Made by a program: the position numbers and the translations under genes. Positions 19,364-26,858 of a stretch of DNA of 64,000 nt are shown here, one piece after another (the first letter of the stretch is position 1; each line of letters starts with the position of its first letter). The stretch is from NCBI RefSeq assembly GCF_001420995.1, contig NZ_CP012184.1, forward strand, positions 5,316,501 through 5,380,500, given 5' to 3'. The stretch comes from Pseudonocardia sp. EC080619-01 (GTDB lineage: Bacteria; Actinomycetota; Actinomycetes; Mycobacteriales; Pseudonocardiaceae). The notes under the pieces were generated by a model. That model was not told the DNA's origin, did no database searches, and saw nothing but the letters and a program-made list of their open reading frames with translations.

Positions 19364-20854
19364 ATGACCTCCGCCGAGCCCACGACCGGTCGACGCCTGC
19401 TGGGTGCCGCGCTGGCCGGTGCCCTGGTGTGCGGGGCGCTCGGTGCCCTGCTCGCGCCCGCCCCCGCCACGATCGGGCCGGAGTCCACCGGGGACCCGGT
19501 GCTCGCCGAGCGCCTGCGGGCACTCGCGGGCGACGACGGCGCCCACGGCCTGGTCGCCTCGGTGACCGGGGACGGGACGACCGTCACGGCCGGGGTCGGC
19601 GACGACGGCCGCGGCACCCCGCTGGACGCCTCGACGCCGTTCGAGATCGGGTCGGTCACCAAGACCGTGACCGGCGCGGTACTGGCCGACCTCGAGCTCG
19701 GCGGTGTCGTGCGCGGCACCGACCGGGTGCGTGACGTGCTCCCGCAGCGCCCGTGGGGCCCGGTCGGCGACGTGACCCTCGCCGAGCTGGCGTCGCACCG
19801 GTCGGGGCTGCCGGTCGACGCCGGCGGCGCCCCGCTGCTGCTGCACAACATGGCGAACGGGTTCGTCGGCACGCCGCCGGTGGAGCGCACCCCGGAGGAG
19901 GTGTTCGCCGCCGCCGACGGCGCGACACTCGGCCCCCGCGGCGAGGACGTCTACTCCAACCTGGGCTTCGCGCTGCTCGGCCAGGTGCTCGCCGAGCGGA
20001 CCGGGACCCCCTACCCGCAGCTGGTCGAGCAGGTGGTGACGGGACCGCTCGGCATGGCCTCCACGGGCCTCCCCGGCGCGCCGCCGACCGGCGCCGCGAT
20101 CGGGCACGACCTGCGCGACCGTCCGCTGCACCCCTGGATCAGCGCCGGCGACGCGCCGGCCGGGATCGGCGTCTGGTCCACGGTCGACGACCTCGTCCGG
20201 TACGTCGGTGCACTCGACGACCCCGGATCCGTGGTCTCGGCGGCCGCACAGCCGCGCTTCCCGTCCGACCTGGGCCGGATCGGCTACGGCTGGGAGACCC
20301 TCGAGGAGGACGGCCGCACGTTCCTCTGGAAGAACGGCGGCTCCGGCGGCATCCGGACGTCGGTGCTCGTCGAGCCCGCCGCGGACCGGGCCGTGGTGGT
20401 GTTCGGCAACGCCGACCGCGGCGTCGACCGGATCGCGGTCGGTCTGCTCGACGCCCCGGCGCTGTTCGGCGACGACTCGGACGGGCCGGGCCTCGTCGGC
20501 TGGATCCAGATCCTGCTGGCGACGGTGTTCCCCGTCTACGCGGGGATCTCGGTGCTCGTGGCGGCGCGCGGCGGTTGGTGGGCGACGGGCCCGTTCCGGC
20601 GGCCGGAGCTCGTCGGCGCCGCGGGCTGGGCGCTGTTCTTCCTGGTCCTGTCCTGGGCACGGGGGGACGTGGCCTGGGCGCTCCTGCCGTTCTGGGTGCT
20701 GGGGTGCGCCCTGGCCGGTGCCGGCCTCGGCATCGCGACGGTCCGGTGGCGCGAGGCGGTCCCCGCGCCGCGGGCGTGGTGGAGCGCGGCACTCGGGGTG
20801 CTGGTCGGGGCCGGGGCGCTGGTCGCCGTCGTCGTCTCGGCGGCGCTGGTCTGA
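19364..20854 (+). CDS. Serine hydrolase (beta-lactamase/PBP-like) with C-terminal membrane segments
   Basis: 496 residues. An N-terminal signal or anchor helix (LLGAALAGALVCGALGALL) leads to a class C beta-lactamase-like domain: SxxK is SVTK at about residue 99, the YxN element is YSN (VYSNLGFALLG), and a KNGGSGG near 320 takes the KTG place. After about residue 370 four hydrophobic helices follow. It probably acts outside the membrane on a peptide or ester; the substrate is unknown. The ATG is supported by the -10 box 6 nt upstream. It converges with the AraC gene and shares the hairpin at 20859-20880. Confidence 0.85.
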   Translation: MTSAEPTTGRRLLGAALAGALVCGALGALLAPAPATIGPESTGDPVLAERLRALAGDDGAHGLVASVTGDGTTVTAGVGDDGRGTPLDASTPFEIGSVTKTVTGAVLADLELGGVVRGTDRVRDVLPQRPWGPVGDVTLAELASHRSGLPVDAGGAPLLLHNMANGFVGTPPVERTPEEVFAAADGATLGPRGEDVYSNLGFALLGQVLAERTGTPYPQLVEQVVTGPLGMASTGLPGAPPTGAAIGHDLRDRPLHPWISAGDAPAGIGVWSTVDDLVRYVGALDDPGSVVSAAAQPRFPSDLGRIGYGWETLEEDGRTFLWKNGGSGGIRTSVLVEPAADRAVVVFGNADRGVDRIAVGLLDAPALFGDDSDGPGLVGWIQILLATVFPVYAGISVLVAARGGWWATGPFRRPELVGAAGWALFFLVLSWARGDVAWALLPFWVLGCALAGAGLGIATVRWREAVPAPRAWWSAALGVLVGAGALVAVVVSAALV

Positions 20855-20858
20855 CCGT

Positions 20859-20880
20859 CCGGCCGGTGGCTACCGGCCGG
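20859..20880. terminator. Bidirectional terminator hairpin
   Basis: CCGGCCGGT (20859-20867), a GGCT loop and ACCGGCCGG (20872-20880) pair perfectly. It lies between the convergent serine hydrolase and AraC genes and overlaps the AraC stop codon. Confidence 0.75.
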
Positions 20881-21658
20881 AGCGGCCGAACACACCGGCG
20901 GGCGTCGTGCCGGTCGCGCGCCGGAACGCCGCGACGAACGCGCTCGGCGTCGCGTAGCCGACCCGTCGCGCGACCGTGCCGACCGGCAGCCCCGAGCCCA
21001 GCAGCTCCAGCGCCGTCCGGACCCGCAGCAGGGTCCGCCACCGGCCGGGGCCGACACCGGTCTCGGCCAGGAAGATCCGCGACAGGGTCCGTTCCCCGGC
21101 CCCGGTGAGCCGGCCCCAGGCGGCGAGGTCGCGCGGGTCGGCGGGATCGGCGGCGAGTGCGTCGGCGACCCGGCGGGCGCGCGGGTCGCGGGGCCACACC
21201 AGCCGGACGGCGGTTCCGGGCCCGCCGGCGTCGCGGGCCGGGCCGAGGCGATCGAACAGCACCATCTCGGCGCGGTGCCGCTCGCCGTCGTCGAGCCCGA
21301 GGTCGGCGAGGTGGTCGATGAGCGCGGCGAGCAGCGGGTCGACCGCCAGCACCGCGGGTGCGTCCCAGGCGGCGGGGCAGCGGTCCGGCCACAGGTAGAC
21401 CCCGCGCATCGCGGACGCCTCGGTCGCGGCCGTGGTGTGCGCCGCGCCGGCCGGGATCCAGAGCGCGCGGCCCGGCGTGAGCACCCAGCCGGTCGCACCG
21501 AGGGTCACCCGCAGCACACCCCGCCCGGCCCAGGCGAGCTGGTGCGCGGGGTGCGCGTGCTCACCGAACACGTGCCCGCGGTCCAGCGGGATCCGGGAGA
21601 CCAGGACGGCGGCGCCCGGGACGTCCGGCACGTGCGCCGGGAGGCCGGAACGCGACAC
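20870..21658 (-). CDS. AraC-family transcriptional regulator with cupin sensor domain
   Basis: 262 residues from the GTG at 21658. N-terminal cupin: FGEHAHPAHQLAWAGRGVLRV and the WIPAGAAHTT turn. C-terminal AraC HTH pair: GERTLSRIFLAETGVGPGRWRTLLRVRTALELL, then VARRVGYATPSAFVAAFRRATGTTP. The frame is open to an ATG at 21715, but that would overlap the divergent methyltransferase start; TAGGCT (21667-21672) lies 8 nt before the GTG and favours it. Its target may be the divergent methyltransferase. Confidence 0.85.
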   Translation of the reverse strand: MSRSGLPAHVPDVPGAAVLVSRIPLDRGHVFGEHAHPAHQLAWAGRGVLRVTLGATGWVLTPGRALWIPAGAAHTTAATEASAMRGVYLWPDRCPAAWDAPAVLAVDPLLAALIDHLADLGLDDGERHRAEMVLFDRLGPARDAGGPGTAVRLVWPRDPRARRVADALAADPADPRDLAAWGRLTGAGERTLSRIFLAETGVGPGRWRTLLRVRTALELLGSGLPVGTVARRVGYATPSAFVAAFRRATGTTPAGVFGRSGR

Positions 21659-21713
21659 GATCCGGCAGCCTAGCGACTCCCGGCCGCCGGGCGGGCGCCC
21701 TAGCGTCGCCTGC

Positions 21714-22289
21714 ATGGCGATGAACGTTCTCCATCAGCGGATCTGCCGCTCCGACTCGTGGGCGGACCGGATGCACGGCACGACGCTGCCGTGGGCGACC
21801 CGGGGTGTCGACCTCGCCGGTGAGGTGCTGGAGATCGGGCCCGGCTACGGCGTCACCACCCGGTGGCTGGCCCCGCGCAGCGGTGCGCTCACCGCGCTCG
21901 AGGTGGACCCGGTGATGGCCGCCGACCTGCGCGACGGGCTGGGGCGGGAGCTGGGCGTCGACGTCCGGCACGGCGACGGTGCGGCCCTGCCGTTCCCGGA
22001 CGGGAGCTTCGACGCCGTCGTCTGCTTCACGATGCTGCACCACGTACCGACGCCCGCCGAGCAGGACCGGCTCTTCGCCGAGGCCACCCGGGTGCTGCGC
22101 CCCGGCGGGACGTTCGCGGGCATCGACTCGCGGCTCAGCCTGCGGTTCCGGCTGATCCACGTCGGCGACACGATGACCGTCGTCGACCCGGACGGGCTGC
22201 CCGCCCGGCTGGCCGCGGCCGGGCTGGCGGAACCCGGCACCGAGCTGGGCGGGCGGTCGTTCCGCTTCCGGGCCACCCGTCCGTCCTGA
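21714..22289 (+). CDS. Class I SAM-dependent methyltransferase
   Basis: 191 residues, Methyltransf_11 fold. VLEIGPGYGVTTRWLAPRSGALTALEVDPVMA is the SAM-binding motif I with the acidic end of beta-2, GDGAALPFPDGSFDAVVCFTMLHHVP is motifs II/III and VLRPGGTFAGID follows. The substrate cannot be inferred. TAGCGT (21701-21706) lies 7 nt before the ATG, so the mRNA is likely leaderless. A second ATG two codons later is possible. Divergent from the AraC gene by 55 bp. Confidence 0.85.
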   Translation: MAMNVLHQRICRSDSWADRMHGTTLPWATRGVDLAGEVLEIGPGYGVTTRWLAPRSGALTALEVDPVMAADLRDGLGRELGVDVRHGDGAALPFPDGSFDAVVCFTMLHHVPTPAEQDRLFAEATRVLRPGGTFAGIDSRLSLRFRLIHVGDTMTVVDPDGLPARLAAAGLAEPGTELGGRSFRFRATRPS

Positions 22290-22305
22290 CGGTTACGGTG
22301 GCCGC

Positions 22306-22764
22306 ATGACCACCGACTGGCGCGACGACGGCGTCCGCGTGATCCCCGGGGACGCGCTCGACACGAACACCCCGCAGACGCCGGGGATGAACCGGGCCGC
22401 GGCGGTCACCCACGACCGCGTCGGGTCGGAGAAGCTGTGGGCCGGGACGGTCACGATCCACCCCGGTGCCCGTACCGGTGCGCACCACCACGGAGAGCTG
22501 GAGAGCGTGATCTACGTGGTCCGCGGGCGGGCCCGGATGAAGTGGGGCGAGAACCTGGAGTTCACCGCGGAGGCCGGGCCGGGCGGGTTCATCTTCGTGC
22601 CGCCGTACGTCCCGCACCAGGAGATCAACGCGCTCGACGACGAGCCCCTGGAGTGCGTGCTGACCCGCTCCGGGCAGGAGCCGGTCGTGGTGAACCTCGA
22701 CATCGACGGCGTCGCCGATCCCGAGCACGTGCCGTGGGTCGACCCGGGACACCCGCACCCCTGA
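22306..22764 (+). CDS. Single-domain cupin protein
   Basis: 152 residues. Cupin motif 1 is GARTGAHHHGELESVIYVVRGRARM with the metal-binding HHH and E, and motif 2 is FIFVPPYVPHQEIN with the final histidine, so a full 3-His/1-Glu metal site is present. It may be an isomerase, dioxygenase or sensor; nothing decides. TACGGT (22294-22299) lies 6 nt before the ATG, consistent with its own leaderless promoter in the short gap after the methyltransferase gene. Confidence 0.82.
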   Translation: MTTDWRDDGVRVIPGDALDTNTPQTPGMNRAAAVTHDRVGSEKLWAGTVTIHPGARTGAHHHGELESVIYVVRGRARMKWGENLEFTAEAGPGGFIFVPPYVPHQEINALDDEPLECVLTRSGQEPVVVNLDIDGVADPEHVPWVDPGHPHP

Positions 22765-22790
22765 CCCGACTCGTCCGCATCCGGACCGTC

Positions 22791-22856
22791 CCCGCCGAGA
22801 TGCGGCTCAGCGCTCTCCGCCGGTCTTTCCGGCGACGCTGAGCTGCATCTCGGCGG
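22791..22856. terminator. Large bipartite hairpin between convergent cupin and NUDIX genes
   Basis: Outer arms 22791-22812 and 22835-22856 are 22 bp long with one mismatch (CCCGCCGAGATGC and its complement at the ends). Inside them CGCCGG and CCGGCG form a second stem around TCTTT. A strong terminator in both directions is the simple reading; the length is unusual. Confidence 0.7.
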
Positions 22857-22859
22857 GAG

Positions 22860-23573
22860 TCAGTCGGGGCGGCGGGCGAGCTCCTCCCAGACCTGTTCCG
22901 GGCCGGGCGTCCAGGGACGGTGCCACCCGCCGAACCGGAGCACGGCGTCGAGCACCTCGCCGGTGTAGCCCCACACGACGTCGTCGCCGACCCGGAAGCC
23001 CGGGCCCCGCCACCGCCCGCCACCGGCGCGCAGCGCGAACCGGTGCGCCGGGTCGGCGAGCGAGGCCAGCGGCACCCGCAGCACCGCCTCGGTCTCCCGG
23101 GGGTCGACGGCGGCCAGCGGCCCGGGGGTGTGCCAGTGCGCGAGCACCGCGGTCACATGGAAGCCGGTGAGCAGGACGAGCCGCGGGAACAGCGCGACCG
23201 CGTCCACCCCGGACGGACGCAGGCCCGTCTCCTCGACGGCCTCGCGGACCGCGGTCGCGACCGGGTCGGCGTCGCCCTCGTCGCGGCGCCCGCCCGGGAA
23301 CGACATCTCCCCGGAGTGGTGACGCAACCGGCGGGCACGGCGTTCCAGCACGACCTCCGGCCCGTCGTCGCCGAGGGCCAGCAGGACGAGCACCGCCGAC
23401 TGCCGGGGCCCGACGTGGTCGGCCGGATGGTCGTTGCGGCTGATGTCGCCCGGTTGCGCGGTGCCGAGCCCGGCGAGCAGCGGATCCATCCAGGACGGAG
23501 CCCGGCCGGGGTGCACCCGTGCCGCGTCGAGCCAGCGGCGGGCCCGGGCGACGGTCGCGTCGTCGTCGATCAC
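22860..23573 (-). CDS. NUDIX hydrolase, CoA pyrophosphatase type
   Basis: 237 residues. The Nudix box is GGRRDEGDADPVATAVREAVEETGL, with REAVEE intact, and the preceding LRHHSGEMSFPGGR is the UPF0035-like signature found in coenzyme A diphosphatases (NudL). It should cleave CoA or its derivatives, or another nucleoside diphosphate compound. Downstream (leftwards) is the long hairpin at 22791-22856. The ATG at 23573 gives the normal N-terminus. Confidence 0.88.
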   Translation of the reverse strand: MIDDDATVARARRWLDAARVHPGRAPSWMDPLLAGLGTAQPGDISRNDHPADHVGPRQSAVLVLLALGDDGPEVVLERRARRLRHHSGEMSFPGGRRDEGDADPVATAVREAVEETGLRPSGVDAVALFPRLVLLTGFHVTAVLAHWHTPGPLAAVDPRETEAVLRVPLASLADPAHRFALRAGGGRWRGPGFRVGDDVVWGYTGEVLDAVLRFGGWHRPWTPGPEQVWEELARRPD

Positions 23574-23606
23574 GACGACAGTCTGGCCGCCCGGGCCCGC
23601 GCCGTC

Positions 23607-23993
23607 CTACAGATAGGGCTGCGTGATCATCTCCAGGTGATGGCCGGCCGGGTCCCGGAAGTACACCCCGCGGCCGCCGTGCCCGTGATTGATCTCCCCG
23701 GGCAGCGTCTGCTGCGGATCGGCCCAGTGCTCGACGCCGTCGGCGACGAGCCGGCCGTAGGCCCGGTCGAACAGCTCGTCGTCGACGAGGAACGCGTAGT
23801 GCTGCGGCTGGACCTCCGGGAACCGGTCCTCGGGCAGATCGGCGAACTGGATCAGTACTCCGCCGTCGAGCAGCAGGTTGGTGAAGGGCCCCCAGGACGG
23901 GGCCTCGGCCGCCTCGAACACGTGGCGGAAGAACGCCGCCGAGACCGAGCGGTCCCGTGCGGCGACGATGGTGTGGTTGAACGTGCAGGTCAT
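23607..23993 (-). CDS. VOC (glyoxalase/bleomycin resistance) family protein
   Basis: 128 residues with one VOC domain: TFNHTIVAARDRSVSAAFFRHVFE at the N-terminus and GRGVYFRDPAGHHLEMITQPY at the C-terminus, the latter with a metal-type histidine and glutamate. Members include isomerases, dioxygenases and drug-binding proteins, so the role is open. AGGAGATCC precedes the ATG. The roughly 180-bp region upstream is structured (see 24037-24113). Confidence 0.88.
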   Translation of the reverse strand: MTCTFNHTIVAARDRSVSAAFFRHVFEAAEAPSWGPFTNLLLDGGVLIQFADLPEDRFPEVQPQHYAFLVDDELFDRAYGRLVADGVEHWADPQQTLPGEINHGHGGRGVYFRDPAGHHLEMITQPYL

Positions 23994-24036
23994 GGATCTC
24001 CTCCGGGTCGGTGCGGGACCGCGCGCGGAGACACGT

Positions 24037-24113
24037 GGAAGGAGAGCTGCGCCCGCGGGCCCGTGCGGGAACGCCGACGACGCATGGCGTCGGCGGGTGC
24101 GGGGACTCCTTCC
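24037..24113 (-). promoter_or_regulatory. Nested inverted repeats in the leader of the VOC gene
   Basis: GGAAGGAG (24037-24044) pairs with CTCCTTCC (24106-24113); inside, CGCCGACG (24072-24079) pairs with CGTCGGCG (24088-24095) around an 8-nt loop, and a GC-rich stretch (24048-24068) could form a third arm. The element is 45 bp before the VOC start. It could be a structured RNA leader or the terminator of the upstream TetR gene. Confidence 0.45.
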
Positions 24114-24178
24114 GGCTGGGCCCATCGGGGGCGCACCGCCGACGCTAGCAGCGCGCCGGCCGCGCGTGCGAGCGTGAG

Positions 24179-24745
24179 TCAGCCGCGCTGCACCGCCACC
24201 AGCAGCGCCGTGCACCGGTCGACGAGATGCGCACGGTCCACGGGGAGGTCACCGGCGGTCCACGAGCCGAGCACCCGGGCGAGCCCGCCCACCGCGAACG
24301 CCCCGAGCAGGTCGTCGGGGTCCGGCCGGCGCTCGACGAACAGCCGCACGAACAGCCTCGCGGTCTCGGCGTGCCGGGCCGCCTGGGCGGGGCCGAACAG
24401 CACGCGTCCCTTGCGGGGGTCGTCCACCACCACCCCGACGATCGCCTCGACCCCGGCCCGCACCCGTGCCTCGTGCGGGCCCGGGGCGCCGTCGACGGCC
24501 CCGGCCGCGGCGCGGGCCACCTCGTCGACGACGGCGTCGTAGACCGCGGCGGCGAGTGCGTCCCGGTCGGTGAAGTTCTCGTAGAAGTAGCGGGTCGCGA
24601 GCCCGGCCCCGCGGCAGGCGGCGCGCACGGTCAGGTCGCCGCCGGGCGTGCCGAGCAGCTCCAGCCCGGCACCGACCAGCTGCGCCCGCCGGTCCGCGCG
24701 GCGCCGGTCGCCGTCGACGCCGCCGTAGGTCCGCAGGTCGCTCAC
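24179..24745 (-). CDS. TetR-family transcriptional regulator
   Basis: 188 residues from the GTG at 24745. HTH: RRADRRAQLVGAGLELLGTPGGDLTVRAACRGAGLATRYFYENFTDRDALAAAVYDAVVDEVA; the RYFYENF helix is typical of regulators next to fatty-acid and lipid genes. The frame is open further upstream, but those residues are not family-like and would run through the 24-bp operator. Divergent from the MpaB-like oxygenase gene, which it very likely represses through the palindrome at 24781-24804. Confidence 0.85.
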   Translation of the reverse strand: MSDLRTYGGVDGDRRRADRRAQLVGAGLELLGTPGGDLTVRAACRGAGLATRYFYENFTDRDALAAAVYDAVVDEVARAAAGAVDGAPGPHEARVRAGVEAIVGVVVDDPRKGRVLFGPAQAARHAETARLFVRLFVERRPDPDDLLGAFAVGGLARVLGSWTAGDLPVDRAHLVDRCTALLVAVQRG

Positions 24746-24780
24746 CGTGCCGATGGTGCCCGCTTGCCGACCGCCCGGCA

Positions 24781-24804
24781 ATCTGAGTACGGTCGTTCTC
24801 AGAT
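24781..24804. promoter_or_regulatory. TetR operator palindrome
   Basis: A 24-bp inverted repeat with arms ATCTGAGTAC and GTTCTCAGAT (one mismatch) around GGTC. It lies between the divergent TetR and oxygenase genes, 24 bp before the oxygenase ATG, the classic position for a TetR repressor site. Confidence 0.75.
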
Positions 24805-24828
24805 CCCGCACCGCTGCAGGAGGTCCCG

Positions 24829-25656
24829 ATGACGGTCGTCGCACCCGCCCGGCTGCCGCGGACGGCCCGCGATCTCGTGCTCGGGCCCGTCCTGCTCTCG
24901 GCGACCGCCAACGTGATCATGGAGCTGTCCCTGCCGCCGGTCGGTCACGGCGTCCGGGAGAGCCGGGTGACCAGCGGCAACCTGTTCGAGCACCCGGTCC
25001 ACCGGTTCCGGACGACGAACACCTACCTCGGCGTCGCGCTGCTCGGCACCGACCACGACCGGCGCGCCTACCGCCGGGCCGTCGGCCGCTCGCACGCCCG
25101 GGTCGTCTCCACCGCGGAGAGCCCGGTGGCCTACCGGGCCACCGACCGGGACCTGCAGCTCTGGGTCGCGGCCTGCCTGTACCGGGCGTTCGAGGACACC
25201 TGGGGGCTGCTGGTGGGGGAGCCCGGCATGCGGCTGCCCGACGACGTCTACCGCGAGTGCGCCGCCCTCGGCACGACACTGCAGGTCCGGCCCGAGCAGT
25301 GGCCGGCCGACCGCGACGCGTTCGACGAGTACTGGGCGGCCGGTCTCGCCGATGTCGCGATCGACGACCGGATGCGTGCGTACTTCGAGCGCCTGCTGGA
25401 CCGCGAGTACCTCGGCCCGGCCGGCCGGATCGGCGCCGCGCGCCACCGCTGGTACACCACCGGCTTCCTGCACGAGCCGTTCCGGAGCATGCTCGGCCTG
25501 CCCTGGTCCGACGACGACCGGCGCGCGTTCGAGCAGCGGATGCGACGGACCGGCGCGATGCTGTTCCGGCTCCCGCCCGCCGTGCGCCGGCTGCCCTACA
25601 ACGCCTGCCTGACCGACATGCGCGTGCGCCGCCGGCTCGGCCGGCCGCTCGTCTGA
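24829..25656 (+). CDS. MpaB-type oxygenase (DUF2236, latex-clearing-protein relative)
   Basis: 275 residues, no signal peptide. The family core can be seen: FEHPVHRFRTTNTYLGVALLGTDHDRRAYRRAVGRSHARV (with the conserved histidine), SPVAYRATDRDLQLWVAACLYRAFEDTW, and the C-terminal WYTTGFLHEPFRSMLGLPWS. Known relatives are haem-b oxygenases, such as rubber oxygenase Lcp and the fungal mycophenolate enzyme MpaB. GGAGG precedes the ATG. Followed after 23 bp by an acyl-CoA dehydrogenase, so the pair may oxidise a lipid or isoprenoid chain (inference). Confidence 0.8.
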   Translation: MTVVAPARLPRTARDLVLGPVLLSATANVIMELSLPPVGHGVRESRVTSGNLFEHPVHRFRTTNTYLGVALLGTDHDRRAYRRAVGRSHARVVSTAESPVAYRATDRDLQLWVAACLYRAFEDTWGLLVGEPGMRLPDDVYRECAALGTTLQVRPEQWPADRDAFDEYWAAGLADVAIDDRMRAYFERLLDREYLGPAGRIGAARHRWYTTGFLHEPFRSMLGLPWSDDDRRAFEQRMRRTGAMLFRLPPAVRRLPYNACLTDMRVRRRLGRPLV

Positions 25657-25679
25657 GACCGATCCCGAGAGGACGCCCG

Positions 25680-26858
25680 ATGGACTTCGCGCTGCCCGAG
25701 ACCGCCCTCGCCGTGCAGGAGGGCGTCCGCGCGATCGGCGCCCGGCACGACCACGCCTACTGGTCCCGGCTGGAGGACGAGCACCGGTTCCCGTGGGAGG
25801 TGTGGGAGGAACTCGCCGCGGGCGGCTGGCTCGGGCTGACCGTCCCGGAGGAGTACGGCGGCGGCGGCCAGGGGATGCTGGAGCTCGCCGTCGCCTGCGA
25901 GACCCTCGCGGCGTCCGGCGGCACCGCGGGCACCTTCCTCTACATCCTCACCCCGGGCTTCGGCGCGACCACCCTCGCCCGGCACGGCACCGCCGAGCAG
26001 AAGGCCCGGCTGCTGCCCGGCCTGGCGTCCGGCGAGCTGCACTTCTGCATGGCGCTGACCGAGCCCGACGCGGGCAGCGACGCGCTGAGCATCCGCACCC
26101 GGGCGGTCCGCGACGGCTCCGACTTCGTGATCGACGGCCAGAAGATCTGGATCTCCGGCCTGGAGAACGCCGACTGGATGGTCGCGATCACCCGCACCAC
26201 CCCCGCCGCCGACGCCCGTCCCCGGACCAGCGGGTTCACCCTGCTGCTGGTCGACGTGAAGGAGGCCGTCGCCGCCGGGACGCTGCGGTACACGCCGATC
26301 CCGAAGATGGGCTCGAACGTCGTGACCTCCAGCCAGGTCTTCCTCGACGGCGTCCGCGTCCCGGAGAACCACGTGATCGGCGAGGTCGACGCCGGTTTCG
26401 CGGTGCTGTGGGACGTGCTCAACCCGGAGCGGATCCTCGCCGCCGCGGGCGGGGTCGGGTCCGCCGACGCCGCGCTCGACGTCGCCGTCCGCTACGCCCG
26501 CGACCGCGAGGTGTTCGGCCGCCCGATCGGCGCCAACCAGGCCGTGCAGTTCCCGCTGGCCCAGATCAAGGCGAAGACCGAGCTGGGCAGGCTGATGACC
26601 TACAAGGCCGCGTGGCTCTACGACCAGGGACAGCCCTGCCACGCGGAGACCAGCATCGCGAAGCTGACCGGCGCCCAGGTCGGCTGGGAGGCGGCCGAGC
26701 GGGCGTTCCAGACGTTCGGCGGGATGGCCTACTCCAAGGAGTACCCGGTGGAGCGGCTGTTCCGGGATGCCCGCATCGCGCGGAACATCCCGGTGTCCGA
26801 GGAGCTGGTGCTCGCCCACATCGGGACCCAGGTCCTCGGACTCCCGCGGAGCTACTGA
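25680..26858 (+). CDS. Acyl-CoA dehydrogenase family protein
   Basis: 392 residues with the full fold: FCMALTEPDAGSDALSIRT, GQKIWISGLENADWM, YARDREVFGRPIGANQAVQFPLAQIK and FGGMAYSKEYPVERLFRDARI. The usual C-terminal IYEGT glutamate is missing (NIPVSEEL instead); the base is probably E250 in LNPERILAAAGG, the position used by isovaleryl-CoA and long-chain dehydrogenases. GAGAGGA precedes the ATG. It follows the oxygenase under the same TetR operator and its last 7 bp overlap the convergent matB stop region. Confidence 0.9.
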   Translation: MDFALPETALAVQEGVRAIGARHDHAYWSRLEDEHRFPWEVWEELAAGGWLGLTVPEEYGGGGQGMLELAVACETLAASGGTAGTFLYILTPGFGATTLARHGTAEQKARLLPGLASGELHFCMALTEPDAGSDALSIRTRAVRDGSDFVIDGQKIWISGLENADWMVAITRTTPAADARPRTSGFTLLLVDVKEAVAAGTLRYTPIPKMGSNVVTSSQVFLDGVRVPENHVIGEVDAGFAVLWDVLNPERILAAAGGVGSADAALDVAVRYARDREVFGRPIGANQAVQFPLAQIKAKTELGRLMTYKAAWLYDQGQPCHAETSIAKLTGAQVGWEAAERAFQTFGGMAYSKEYPVERLFRDARIARNIPVSEELVLAHIGTQVLGLPRSY

